A DNA stretch of 64,000 nucleotides, from assembly GCA_963580455.1 (NCBI GenBank), contig OY756962.1:23263001-23327000 (forward strand), read 5' to 3'. This document shows positions 1 to 12,329 of this stretch, piece by piece. A program made the translations under genes and the position numbers. The stretch's first letter is position 1. The number at the start of each line of letters is the position of its first letter. The stretch comes from Euonymus europaeus. Lineage: Eukaryota; Streptophyta; Magnoliopsida; Celastrales; Celastraceae. A model generated the notes under the pieces. The model had not been told where the DNA came from, did no database searches, and worked only from the letters and a program-made list of their open reading frames with translations.

Positions 1-457
1 ATTGATAAAAAGGTAGGTTCAAACTCAGAGTTTCAGATTATTGATGACTTTAGATTCATGCACACGCGAAAGATAAAGATTCAAGTCCATGTTCACAAAT
101 TTGGAGCTAACTCTCTATTGAAAATTTAGGTTGACAATAAAAGGTTTGTCTTCTCTTATAAGCTAAAGTGATAACCTATAATCTTCCGAGGTGGGATCAA
201 TTACACACAACCTAACTTGGACTCAGCTTCTCAGGATTTAGGATTCATGATAACTTTATAGTATTTTTAAATTGAAAATAACAATATTTACCAACATTAA
301 AAGGATTTATTAAACGGTGTCGTTTCTCTCGCGTACCTCTCTATACGTACGTCAGCGTCCCTTCTGTTTCTTGGGACTTCGAAGTTAAAAGGCATTTCAG
401 CGCGGGAGATTGCAGCGCCACCCAGTGGTTCTCTCCATCAGTCGATTCACCGGAGAA
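1..457. other. Upstream intergenic region and 5' leader of the RecQ gene
   Basis: No coding exon is recognised here. Bases 1-300 are AT-rich intergenic sequence. Bases 320-457 are GC-richer and lie directly before the RecQ start codon, as expected for promoter and 5' leader. The reading frame stays open upstream of the ATG to about 410, but there is no in-frame ATG there, only a TTG. Confidence 0.5.
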
Positions 458-3400
458 ATGAACGGTCACGATCTCGAGTTGGAGAAAATCCGATTGCTTA
501 GCTTGGCGCGCGATGCCGGCTTCGATGAAGATTCGGCCGACAAATGCTTAGACCGTTTCATCTCTCTTTACGGTACTCATTCCCATCTCCAACGCCCCAA
601 AACCCGAAAACCCTCTCCTTTGTTTCCAATGATAAACTTTTATCTGCATATTTCGCATCATTTTTTTTAATTAAAGGAAAAATGAGTGGTTGTGTCGATT
701 GAAGGTATGATTTGGGTTATTGGGCTCCGGAAATGCTGCAGAATGGGTATTCATGAACTGGGTTTGTTAAATCTTCTTTGGGTTGAGCATAGCGTGTTCT
801 AATGCCGCTGTATCTGAGATCGATAAATTCACATCAAATGAAATTAGAAGAAAATGGTGAGTGGCGATAGAAAAAGGTAAACAACCAGTGCACAAAAGGC
901 TCCTGCAGTGGGTGGGGTCTGGAACTGGTAAGATGCCCGCTGAATTTACCCCACATAATACATAGAGAGTTGTTCCAGGAATTGAACTTGTAGCCCCTAG
1001 ATTGCACCTCTGTAACTCTACTAAGCCTGTAAAATGGTGAGTGGTGATATTGTTTGAAAATAAAAATTGGGTTGAGATTTTTGTAACTAGAGCTGTAATG
1101 AGAGTTATTTGCTCATTTCTTGGGCAGCATTTGACGAAGTAGATATGCGGGAGAATGCGACTAGATATTAAGCCTTGATATTTTAATTTTTTGTCTATTA
1201 TGTACTGAAAAGCATCCCACAGTCACGGCATAGTGAACATACTTCCATCTTTCAATCATTCTGGATATACTAGGAACGTTTACATTTGTCTTGACCTTGA
1301 ACTGTACTCATCCAGGTTATAAATTTGATTTTGAGGGAATTTAAATCTCGAAGTGTTTTGGTTATTTTGGAATTAGTAGAAAGGCTTAATAACGGACTGC
1401 AACTCTATGTGATTAATGGCTTCTGGTGATTATGGCCAATCAAGATTGTTCTTTAGTAACTTCTCGTTTATTTTATTCCTATATTTTCTTATCATTGTTT
1501 CCCAAAGGTGATGATGGCCAAGATTTCATCAGTGTGGAGTACTGCGGCAATGATTTTCTTGCTGCACTAGCAGAATCCATGCAAGACAGTGAGGAATGGG
1601 ATGACTTACAAGCTGTAGAATCAGAAGCATGTGGAGCTCTCAATAAAATGTTTGAAAGTGATGTTCTTAGAAACAATGAAGCACAAAACAAGAACAATAA
1701 AAGAAAATACATCAATGTTTTAGAAGACTCACCTGAACCCAAGAGACAGCCAAATGTAATGGAGTTAGATTCTTCTAGTGACAGTGAATACTTCATTCAA
1801 AGTTCGCATATCAGTTCTTTCATTTCTCAGGAGAAGGTATTTCTCACAAAACATCTTTGATCTGAATATCATCACTTCTACATTGAACTTTCATTATCTG
1901 ATGGGCATCCCACATCTGGAGTTTAATAAGCAGTTTTCTTTTGCATTCATAGCTATACTTTTGAACCTGATGAGGTAGCATTCTTATCTATGGATGTATC
2001 TTTTATTTCATACCCCAATAATCTTTTTGTTTACATTGAAGGATTGTAAAAGCAGTGTCACTCAGGCGGCCGTTACATCAAAATCCAATAAAAGGAGGTC
2101 CTCCCTAATATCAAACAACGAAAAATTTACTCTCAGTTATGAAGAATTGCAGGAATTGGATGATTTTGAATTGGCAAATGTTGTAATATTTGGCAACCTG
2201 AAATTTCGACCATTGCAGCATCAGGCCTGTAAAGCATCTGTGGAAAAACAAGATTGCTTTATTCTTTTGCCCACAGGAGGTGGTAAAAGTTTATGTTACC
2301 AGGTAGTTTATCTTTCTTCACATATCATAACATCTGTCCGTTTATAAGTTTATTTTGTCATCGATAATCAGCAAGCCGACCAGTATTATAGATCATGGTT
2401 TGCATTTTTAGCGAATCTCTTTTTTGAAGTTTTGGTCTTGTTAACCTGGTATTGTAATCTTGGGTTTCATAGTGCACAGATTGTGCCAGTCATTGGATTT
2501 TGCATTAAGTTGCTGAAAGTGAGAAATCCCTCTTTGTACTGTAACTATATGATATACATCTCTATGTTTTGTACAGCTTCCAGCAACCCTGAAACCAGGT
2601 GTAACTGTGGTTGTGTCTCCTCTGCTATCCCTCATTCAGGATCAGATAATTGCACTGAACCTCAAGTTTGGAGTACCATCAACCTTTTTGAATTCTCAAC
2701 AAACAGCTTCACAATCAGCAGTCATCCTGCAAGATCTAAGGCAAGGTCTACTTCTGTGTACTGGGATATATTGAGGGTCGGTATTTTCTTAGTCTGGTCT
2801 GTATCAAAATTTTCTTTCTTAATCCCGTGGTGGATTGAAGTTTCTATTGTTGACTTCATTACCACTGTCATAAATTTTCTCAGGATGGCTCATATAGTTG
2901 TTTTCATCTATGCATATAAGATTCTTCTTACTGTATTGCTACAGCATCGATTGGCTTTCATATTTATGCTTTTCTGTCACTCTCAGGAAGGACAAGCCAT
3001 CGTGTAAGCTCTTATATGTAACTCCTGAGAGGGTTGCTGGAAACCTATCATTTCTCGAGACATTGAAATGCCTGCATCGGAAGGTAAAGCTTTCTTCATG
3101 ATTCTGACAGAATGGATAAAACCTTGTAGACTAGGCTAAGTTTTTGAAAGTTTTAATTGTTTAGTCATCTGGTACTTTTCTTGTAATTGCAGGGACAACT
3201 GGCTGGTTTTGTTGTTGATGAAGCACATTGTGTGAGGTATGCCTACCCTTTTTCAGCATGCTTTGTGATTGATTTGCTTTATTCTAATGGCCATGACGAT
3301 TTTTTGGATTTAGATGTGTATAAGATGGGCATGCCCGATGCAGTCCTCCCCTTCATTAAAAGATTGTTCCTGTGCCTTCCAGAAGGCATATTGACTGTAT

Positions 3401-4982
3401 AACCAACTGAAGCAACACGTTATAATCTTTCTAAACTGCACTTCTAGGTTAATGAATTATGTTCAAAATCAGCTGTAAGGGTGGGCACTCTAATGATAGG
3501 CTCTAACCATTGTATCAGATAGGATATATGGGAAGGTGCTGAAATCTGGAAACAAAAGTATGAATCATGGTGCACAGACTAGTAGTCAGCGGAATACCAG
3601 GACTGTTGAAATTACTAGCATGAGGCTTTTTAGGTAGAGAAGTAGCTATAGCATATTTGAGGAAGCTATGAGCAAAATTCTATATGCGTGCAGGAGCAAC
3701 ACAAATTTGATTAAATAAAAACAACGAGCAGAGTTTTTCAATACCTGGTACCAATTTGAACTTTTTCTAATCATCTTTTCCAGCCAGTGGGGACATGATT
3801 TTCGTCCAGACTACAGAGGATTAGGATGCCTTAAGCAGAATTTCTCAGATGTTCCTCTTATGGCATTGACTGCAACGGCAACCCAGTCAGTCCGTGAGGT
3901 AATTGCTTGTGGAGTAGAACTTCTCTTTTCGTTCCTTTTGAATAAATGAGTGTCTTGTTATATGAGTAATTCTTCTGTAGGACATCTTAAAGGTTCTGAG
4001 AATTCCACGCGCCCTCATCCTAGAGACAAGTTTTGATAGACCGAATTTGAAGTATGAAGTGATTGGCAAGACTAAGGAATCACTAAAGCAGCTTGGGGAG
4101 CTTCTAAAAAGTCGTTTCAAAAACCAATGTGGAATTGTATACTGCCTCTCAAAAAGTGAATGTGCTGAGGTTTCAGCTTTTTTTAATGATAAAAGTAAGA
4201 TCAAGACAGTATATTATCATGCTGGTTTGACAGCTCGTCAAAGAACTGCTGCGCAAAAGAAGTGGCATACTGGAGAAGTCAACGTTGTATGTGCAACTAT
4301 TGCTTTTGGGATGGGAATAGACAAACCAGATGTTGTAAGTGTAGTTCTCTTCATCAGTTTCTCTTCAATTATTCCACATTATCATTAATTGTTTCATCAT
4401 GCCATTTTTTGTCCAACAAAGTCGGGAATACATGTAGGTCCACCAGTACCATAACTGATTCAGCTTGCTCTTTTTTTTTTATAGCAAATATGATTTTTGC
4501 CCTATCTCTGTAAAACTTATTGAGTTTCATGTTTCTTTTGTTCAGCGCTTTGTTATTCACAATACACTGTCAAAATCAATTGAAAGCTATTATCAGGAAT
4601 CTGGAAGGGCTGGAAGAGATAATCTTCCTTCTGCATGCATTGTTCTATACCAAAAGAAGGATTTCAGTCGGGTTGTATGTATGTTACGGAGTGGACAAGG
4701 AAAGAAGAAGGAAAGCTTCAAGACAGCAATGGGTCAAGCTCAGAAAATGAAGCAGTACTGTGAACTTAATGTAAGTCAATACACATTCTGTTATTAGTTA
4801 TAATTATTCATAAAATTCATTAAAAATTTCGACGTTCAAAAATATTTTTCCTCTTTTTGGTGAATATTTAGGCCGAATGTCGTAGGCAAACACTACTCGA
4901 ACATTTTGGAGAGTCTTTTGACCGAAAAGCTTGTAAATATGGTTCTAATCCTTGTGACAACTGTTTGAAGACTTCCTTATGA
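458..4982 (+). CDS. RECQL1: RecQ-family ATP-dependent DNA helicase, RECQI1/RECQL1 type (604 aa, 10 exons)
   Basis: A 3'-5' DNA helicase of the plant RecQ family, acting in the nucleus in recombination and repair. Exons: 458-572, 1508-1836, 2042-2302, 2577-2740, 2987-3083, 3193-3236, 3784-3898, 3981-4334, 4546-4770, 4872-4982. All phases join to give 604 aa, close to the length I recall for Arabidopsis At3g05740. Visible motifs in order are the ATP-binding TGGGKS (exon 3), the DEAHC box (exon 6, followed by SQWGHDF across the junction), ALTATAT (exon 7), FGMGIDKPD (exon 8) and QESGRAGRD (exon 9). A cysteine-containing tail (AECRRQ to NPCDNC) resembles the RecQ zinc-binding region and ends shortly after. 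The N-terminal acidic region ([13 protein letters not shown]) is typical of this plant subgroup. The ATG at 458 is preferred because the open frame further upstream has no ATG. Intron 4 has a GC donor. No lesion was seen. Confidence 0.93.
2741..2986 (+). other. GC-AG intron in the RecQ gene
   Basis: The exon before ends in ...CTAAG at 2740 and the intron begins GCAAGG. The acceptor is ...CTCAG at 2986. Only this boundary keeps the reading frame, giving [12 protein letters not shown] across the junction, which matches the conserved RecQ sequence. The nearby GT at 2746 gives the wrong phase. AG|GCAAG is the known consensus of the minor class of U2-type introns with GC donors. Confidence 0.8.
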
Positions 4983-6152
4983 GTGTGGAGATACAGTTTC
5001 ATTTCATGCGACAACTGCTTTAAGTCTTCCTAGTGGAATATCCATATTTGTCATCATTACCAATGGGAGGCTTGTTAAAAGTGAAATCACCCGCCTCCCT
5101 GTTGCTGCAGCTAAGTTGCTTTTGGCTCCATCAATCATGCATTCCTGGCGAATGCGAATACCTTCCAGACTGAAATGTCCTTGAAGGATGAAGTAAACAG
5201 CTGTGCTTCATCTTGGTCATTTTTACACTCAAGAAAACAACCATTAGCGCAGGTAAGAGATGTCGTTATCGTTATGTATTCAAGTCAATTTTGGGTTTCA
5301 TGATTTGTCACCGGTCAATTTGTTTGCATATTTACTCTGAATCAAGTAGCAACATGTTGAGTATAATTTTGTTGATTCTGTTAAGATAATCTACGGTAAA
5401 TGTGTCTGCGAGCCTTGAATTATTCAAGTGTTCATTCCCAGCTTTCTTTGCACCGAATTAGGACTACAGTTTTGCTAGTGTAAAGTAGATGACGAGCTGC
5501 AACAAGAACAGGATTTTACAAAAATTTTCCTGCAAAAAAAGTTAACATGGCCAAGACAGGAAGCTGTAAATACCAAAGTATTTGTGGATGATATGATTTT
5601 TTTTTTTTGGCTGACCGAGAACAACTCAAACTTGGCCTGGATTAGGCATGTGCAAACCCGCTCGACAGGTTAGTTTTAGACTTCTGTTTCTATTTTGGAC
5701 ATGACGACTTATGTGGCATTTTCTTTTAACCGATTCTGGATATTTTGTGTGCATTTTGGTTCATTCGCGTTGATGTTATTGGCTCGAGGTCCAGCGTGAA
5801 CCACTTGGAAATAATTGCACCAACTTAGAATTTAACTCCTGACCGTGGGCGAGATTCTTTAGGTCCCAAGTCTGGAGAGAGAGATGCCAAGTGATTATAA
5901 TATGACAAAAATGCTTATGAGAGAATCTCATTAACCTAATCCATGAAAAGTCATCTAGTGTCTAGATCAGCTGATGTGGTCTCATTCATATATCAAATAA
6001 TTGTATCCTTGGAAACCAAATATGCCATCTCTAATGTAGAAAACTGCTTAGCTTTATTTATGTTTCTTTACTCCATTAGGAAAAACAACTCAATTAGGGT
6101 TATCAGACTGGTCCGACTGGAGGTCATCAGCTTGACCTAAAAATACCCTTAA

Positions 6153-6189
<37 letters not shown>

Positions 6190-7140
6190 CCATTTGATTA
6201 TTGAAATTTTGCTCTCAAAGTCACCACTTAAACACATTGCCAATTGAGGAATATTTTTGATAAGGACCACATAGAACAACCATCCAATAATTGTGATTAG
6301 CACTTGTAATCTGTATTTAGGAGGAAAAATATGATTCACATAGACTGACATGTCAACTAATCCAATTGTATACAGTAAATCTGTCAGCCCCATATTTGTA
6401 TGAAACAGAGTAAAGCTATGGATCTCTGTTTTATCCAAATCTTTCTCAATAATCAATGATATTGAGTGTTTTTTGCCTGAAAAGCCTAAAATCCTTCATA
6501 TACCATATAATTATGCAGACAAGAAAGTAAATAAAATCAAGTAATATTATTTCAATTTCACAATTTGGGTGACACTAATTTTTTTCCCCATTTAATTTTA
6601 AATCAATCTTACTATTTAATTTTGAACTTGTCTAGGGACATGGGGGCCTTGACAAGTTATGGTAGTTAAAAAGGCAAATTATATGATTGATGCCATAGAA
6701 TCTTAACTGAATAAAGCAAGGCAATTTGTTATTTTGTTTGCCCAACATTTATGTATTTATATTCTTACTTTTTTTTGTATGTAAAAACAAAAAATTCCTT
6801 ACAAGAGGATTGGACTCGGTGCAATTAAAAAATACATTTGATTAGTGCAGTTTGATTTTTTTTATGTAAAAAATTAAATTAAATTTTATAAAGAAGAAGA
6901 ATTAATAGGCAAACTGGATTGTATATAATCTCAAACTAGAACTCTAAATTGATTATCATGGTCTGCGGTCTGCACTTATTTAAAACAAAAAAATAAAATA
7001 ACATTTCCTCCAATCTTCCACCCTCGAATTTACTAGATGGTTACTGTAGATTGATACGTGTCAGGACGAGGGATACTTATTGATAGTAGTGGAGCCCACC
7101 ATTGATTCAATTTTCACAGAAGAAGAGCCTGAGTTCATAA
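4983..7140. other. Intergenic region with 3' UTR and a TC/TA microsatellite
   Basis: No conserved coding sequence was recognised. The first few hundred bases are presumably the RecQ 3' UTR. A compound microsatellite, (TC)n followed by (TA)n, lies at about 6155-6190. The rest is AT-rich and not assignable. Confidence 0.5.
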
Positions 7141-7698
7141 ATAATGAGGGGGTGCGTACTGCGTTGTTGTCTCTTTGACTGACTCTCTTGCATTTCAAGA
7201 TCTATTCTTTAATCAAAGAGCTGTGTGTCCACAAACCCAAACATCTCTGGCATACGAACACAGTACTGTCATTACTCTCCTAACCTCTATTTCTTCAATG
7301 CTCTCTTCTACTGTAGTATTGCCAAAATCTTTTCCCAATCTTGAAACTGCATTTGTCGTCAGCTTCTTGTGGCTGTGGGGTACTTTTTTGTCCAAGTTTC
7401 ACATGATAAACCCTAACATTCATGCTTTGAATAGTTAGTTCTTGTCTCCATTTGTCAGTCTTCTTCTACAATAAGCCCCTGAAATCAGGAGTACAGAAGA
7501 ATAGGAAGTTGCTTCAAGTTTTGCGATTGGGTTTATAGAGTGGCTGGATTGACCGATATGGTTGGGAGTGTGTGTCGTTAGCACATCTTGAACAATACCC
7601 ATTTGTGCTGAGTCGTCTCTATTCATCTCGATTGTGGGGAATGGGTGATTTGCTGTCCGTGGAAAGGAAAAGGAATTGCAGATTGTAAAGATTTTCAG

Positions 7699-8112
7699 GT
7701 GAGTAGTGATGCAGATTGGGTTTCTTTTTTCTTCCCTCTTTAAGGATGCATTTTTAAAGATACCCATTTGAATGCCATTATTTATTTGCCTTTTTCATGC
7801 GGTGTGCTGTTTAATCTTGAATTTTGTGGATCGGATGATCTGATTTACATGTTGATTTATCATCTGTATACGAGGTTTTGTTAGCTTCTTACAGATGAAG
7901 GCATGGTAGGTCAGTCACACTAGGTTCTGAGTTTGTGTAAAAGTTTTCTCCTGCGGCTAATGCTTTAACCACAATCAAATTGTTGAATTTTCCTGTATTT
8001 GTATTAATCGATTGTTTGAAAAACTAATGTGGATTAGCTAATGGGTTTTGAATCATTATTCTTTATTTATAGTTTTATACATTCTGAACGTTGATATACT
8101 TGTTGCTTGCAG
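7699..8112 (+). other. Probable 5' UTR intron of the TRM-family gene
   Basis: A good donor (TTCAG|GTGAGT at 7699) and an acceptor (TTGCTTGCAG ending at 8112) lie just upstream of the ATG at 8122. The leader exon would cover roughly 7150-7698. No long conserved coding sequence is present in the leader. This is inferred from splice signals only. Confidence 0.55.
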
Positions 8113-8121
8113 AGGATATAA

Positions 8122-11100
8122 ATGGAGGTAGAAAAGAAACGCCAAAGGGGGGGCTTGCTCCACTTGTTTGATTGGAATGGAAAGTCAAGGAAGAAGCTTT
8201 TCTCAAATAATCCTGCATTGCCTGGTACTTCACTTTTCTGATATATATGAATAGCATATCTCTCGCCTGTGTTGTTTTCGTACAATGTCTGATCTCTATG
8301 ATTGTTCTTGTTTTCATTCGACTGATTCTATGTCCCATTTGGTTAATCAAATTTCTTTGGTTTATCTATTCCAGAAGGAACGAAGCAGGGGAATGGAATA
8401 GCTGGAAATGCGGCGAAATTGCAGTCTAATAGTACAGTGAGATTTGATCTGTTCATCTTATTCTATTGTCTTATGCATGCTTGATTTAAGGTGAAACTTT
8501 TAGTTTGTAACTGCTGCCACTATTGCCACCTTTCCAGATTGGAGCAGATGACAATCGAGCAAGTTCAAGTAACAAAGGAAGTTGTGATTTTAGTTCTGCT
8601 TCATCAGTCACTAGTGATGAGGGACATGGAACAAGAGGCCCTGGGATAGTTGCTAGGCTTATGGGTTTGGATTCAATGCCAAATTTAAATGCTTGTGAGC
8701 CATGTGCTACACCAGTTTTTGACTCTCGCATGCTTAGATCATCTCAATATGACAAGGGTTCATCTGGTTTTTGGAGAGAATATCATTCAACAGACTATTT
8801 CAACATTCCAAATAATAAGCTGGAAGTGTTTGAGTGGAATCATCAAGAATCAAAGCCACACAAGTCAAGGAACCGGCCAATTGAGAGGTTCCAGACCGAA
8901 ATGCTCCCCCCGAAGTCAGCTAAATCCATCCCAGTAACCCACCATAAACTCTTGTCTCCTATCAGGAGTCCTGGGTTCATTTCCACAAAGAATGAGGCTT
9001 ACATAGTACAGGCAGCAGCAAAGATGATTGAGTGTCGTCCCAGGTCAGCTGGCAAGGAGAAATTGTCATCAGTTGGACCTTCTTCAGTTCCCCCGAGAAT
9101 TCGAGACTTGAAGCAGAAGATGGAAGTTGCACATACGACATGTAAGCATGAAAGATCGAATAAACCAGATGCTGTGAAGTGTATGAATGGACAGGGTAGA
9201 GGTAAATCGCACGGAGAACCTAGAGTCACCTCAGCGCCTAAGGTTTCAGAAAATCATACTTCTGACAACGTGATGAATAAGGGGAAATCTGTTTCCCTTG
9301 CAGTCCAGGCAAAGGCCAATATACAGGAAAGGGATGGATCAAATTTGAGTGGTAATATGAAGCCTATGAAACAGAAAGAAAGGAATGTGGACGGACCAAA
9401 GCAACCATTAAGGAGCCAGTCTGGTAGGCAAAAGACTCTGCAAAATAATACTTCCAAAAGTAGGACTATCACTGTGCTCCGGCATAATAATCAGAAGCAG
9501 AATTGTGCATCAAATAGAGATAATTCAACATTAAAGTCTTCAGTCTCCAACCAGCAAGGCAAAAGAACTCATTCTGTGGACAATTCAAATAGGCTGGTGA
9601 ATAAGGTGGTTATTGGTTCTGAAAATAGGTTGAGAAAGATGAACTCTGTGGCAGCTGATTCCACAAAAGAGCTTTCACCATCTAAGCCAAAGAATGCATC
9701 TCTGAAGAAACATCCTGTAAATGCAGATGATGATATTGATAAAAGTGTTTCTAATAATGTTTTGTTCACCAAAGGTGAAAGACATATAACATGTAATGTT
9801 GCAATTGATGGGTGCTTGAATGGGGATGCAGACAATATGAAACAAGGGATGGATGTTGTTTCATTTACATTCACATCTCCCTTATCAAAATCCAGGCCTG
9901 ATCCCCAGTCTTCCAGTCCAGTGTCAGAAAACGTTAACAGCTGTGGTCTTGGTTCTCTCAGTAATGATGATCAGTCTCCCTTCGAAGATTCGGTATTTTC
10001 CTCTTCTGACCTAACTATAATTGGCAGTGATGTTCTAAGTGACCTTTTGGAACAGAAGCTCAGGGAGTTATCGTACAGGGTTGAGTCATCCCACTGTAAC
10101 TTGATTAGTGAGGAGTTTCCTGCTTCTGCTTTACGAAATCCAGTGCCTGCGCTTAATGTAGTGCCCACCTCACTAGAGGAGCAAAACAGGTTGCTTCAAC
10201 TCAGTTTTGAAAGAGATAAACTAGGTTGTCGAGGTGACTCTGGTTGTTATACAATTGATGACTTGAAGCTTAATGTGAATCAGAAATGGCAGGTTTGTCT
10301 CCTATTCTCAAACCATTCTGTTATAAGTTGCAAACTACTGCTTTTTCTCTGTGATACGATGACAAAAGAAAATTCTGAGGTCTCCTCAGACTCTAACTCT
10401 TAAATGCCATGGCTAAAGAATTAAGTACAAAAGTAACACTCAATCAAAATCCTCCATTTATTGGTGTTACTGGAATAAGTGCCTTTTCAGCAGCTAGCTA
10501 ATTAAGTGAAGCTGGTTGTTTGGTCAAGAAAAAACCTAGTTAACCCCCAACACTTTCGGTTTTGAGGTTGCATGCTAGAAATTCTCCTGGTTTAGAGTAA
10601 CTATGTCAAAAGCTTTTCAATTTTCACTGGTATATATGGTCAATTTTGCAGTCTGGGTTTAAGTTTGTAATTGTCCATGTAAATTCAAGGCTTTATTTGC
10701 TGAGTTTTGCAAATCAGGGGTCCTGCCCAATTATGCTGGAGGGAAGAACTCTGGTTTGTGCTCAATTCTGAACGCATCTTTTGTTATTGAATCAAATTCA
10801 TAGGATGATATTCTAGTCTCCTATATGTAGTGGATGAGTGATAATCATGATGAGCTCGAAAAGAATAGTTATATTCGTATCCTGAGTCTTATGTTGTAAT
10901 TGCTTGTTAACATTAAACTCAGCACACTTTTCATGTTCTTCTTGGTCGTTTCAGCAATCGGAGGAGAGGGAAGACCAGAACAACTGTGCCAATAGCTTTG
11001 AGGATGGACAAGAACTTGACTGTCTGCACCAGAGCCCAGGCCAAAGTTACTCTGAGGATACAAACACTGCCAGTGGTAGGAATATACTTTTTCCCCCTAT

Positions 11101-12329
11101 GAGATGACTTTTCTGGTTATGCATGCAATCCATAAGCTCTGTGATAACTTCTAGGTTCAAAGATATTTCTGCTTCTTGTGAAGTTTCAATTACTGAACCA
11201 CAAATAGTATGAACACATGTCAGAACCCTAATCACAGTGAGAACATGTGCAAGAATCTTTGGACTGCTTGCGGAGCAAAAAGACTACTGGCTTGACAAAA
11301 TTCAGCTAGGCCATGGATTACAAAAGCTCCTTTAGAAAGCGTTGGTGATACGTAGTTGATCGGACATACTATCTATGGAAAATAATTTTTCCGAAGAAAT
11401 GAAATATTGAAACTATTTTATGTTCTCAAATAAACTGGTTTCCAGAGCTAATTCAAGGACTTTGTCGAACCAGACTATTTATGATTGCTTCTTTATATGA
11501 GATATTTGGAATTCAGTAGAATGTTTTGTTATGAAATTCCGTATGCACGTCCATTAATCCTCTTCTAGAAAGCAGAAATCATCTAAAAAGTATTTTTTTT
11601 TCCGTGAATTTTGTTAATGGAAATGCTTTTTTTAAGTAAAAATATCGAGTCAAAGATGCTCCTTTTGCAGGAAGCAAGTGTTCTTCATCTTCTGAAGTTC
11701 AAGAAGCATCTGACTGGCTCTTAACGGAAGAGTCTCGACAAGATGAAGGTAATGCAGATTTATCTGACTCAGCCTCTTCCAAACCTAGGGCGCTTGATTC
11801 CGGATTTCAAGAAGTTGGAGCATTCAAGGAATCAAATGATTGGGAACTAGATTATGTGAGATATATACTTAGCAACACTGAGCTCTCATTGAAAGATTTT
11901 GCGTTAGGCAAGAACCCTAAGGTCATAGACCCGGATCTTTTTGATCAGTTGGAGAATCAAGAAATTGAACCTGGAGAAAATGAAGAAGAGCAATCCAAGC
12001 TCAATCGAAAGCTTTTGTTTGATCTTGTGAGTGAATGCCTCGACTTAAGATGTAGCAAAATCAATGTTGGGAGCTGCAAAGCATGGATTAAACTGTCTGC
12101 ATCATTTCAAAAGAAGAAATGTTTGATAGAGGAAGTGTATAAGGAGATTTCACGTTGGAACACCATGGAAGAGCTGATAGTTGAAGAGCTTGTCGACAAG
12201 GACATGTGTTCTTACTATGGAAGATGGCTTGACTTTGACATAGAAGCATTTGAAGAAGGTGTAGAGATTGAGAAGAGTTTATTAACTTCTTTGCTTGATG
12301 AAGTGGTTGGTGAGTTGCTGCTTTTATAG
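8122..12329 (+). CDS. TRM-family (TON1 Recruiting Motif) protein with DUF4378-type C-terminus (899 aa)
   Basis: A plant-specific, low-complexity, Ser/Lys-rich protein of the TRM/LONGIFOLIA superfamily. Members studied elsewhere bind TON1 and microtubules and organise cortical arrays. Exons: 8122-8224, 8375-8436, 8538-10292, 10955-11075, 11671-12329. The phases join to 899 aa plus stop. The N-terminus contains LLHLFDWNGKSRKKLFS and, about 50 residues later, the family motif GIVARLMGLDSMP. The C-terminal 150 residues include RYILSNTEL, LFDLVSECLD and the terminal acidic motif FEEGVEIEKSLL followed by LLDEVVGELLLL, typical of DUF4378. The likely subgroup is TRM6/7/8, because the N-terminus starts MEVEKK...LFDWNGKSRKK and the gene lies next to RECQI1, as At3g05750 does in Arabidopsis (from memory). 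The large central exon encodes the disordered region. No lesion was seen. Confidence 0.85.

Noticed and set aside
410..457. N-terminal extension of the RecQ helicase
   Set aside because: The open frame upstream begins at TTG, not ATG. The ATG at 458 is the first and gives a family-like N-terminus.
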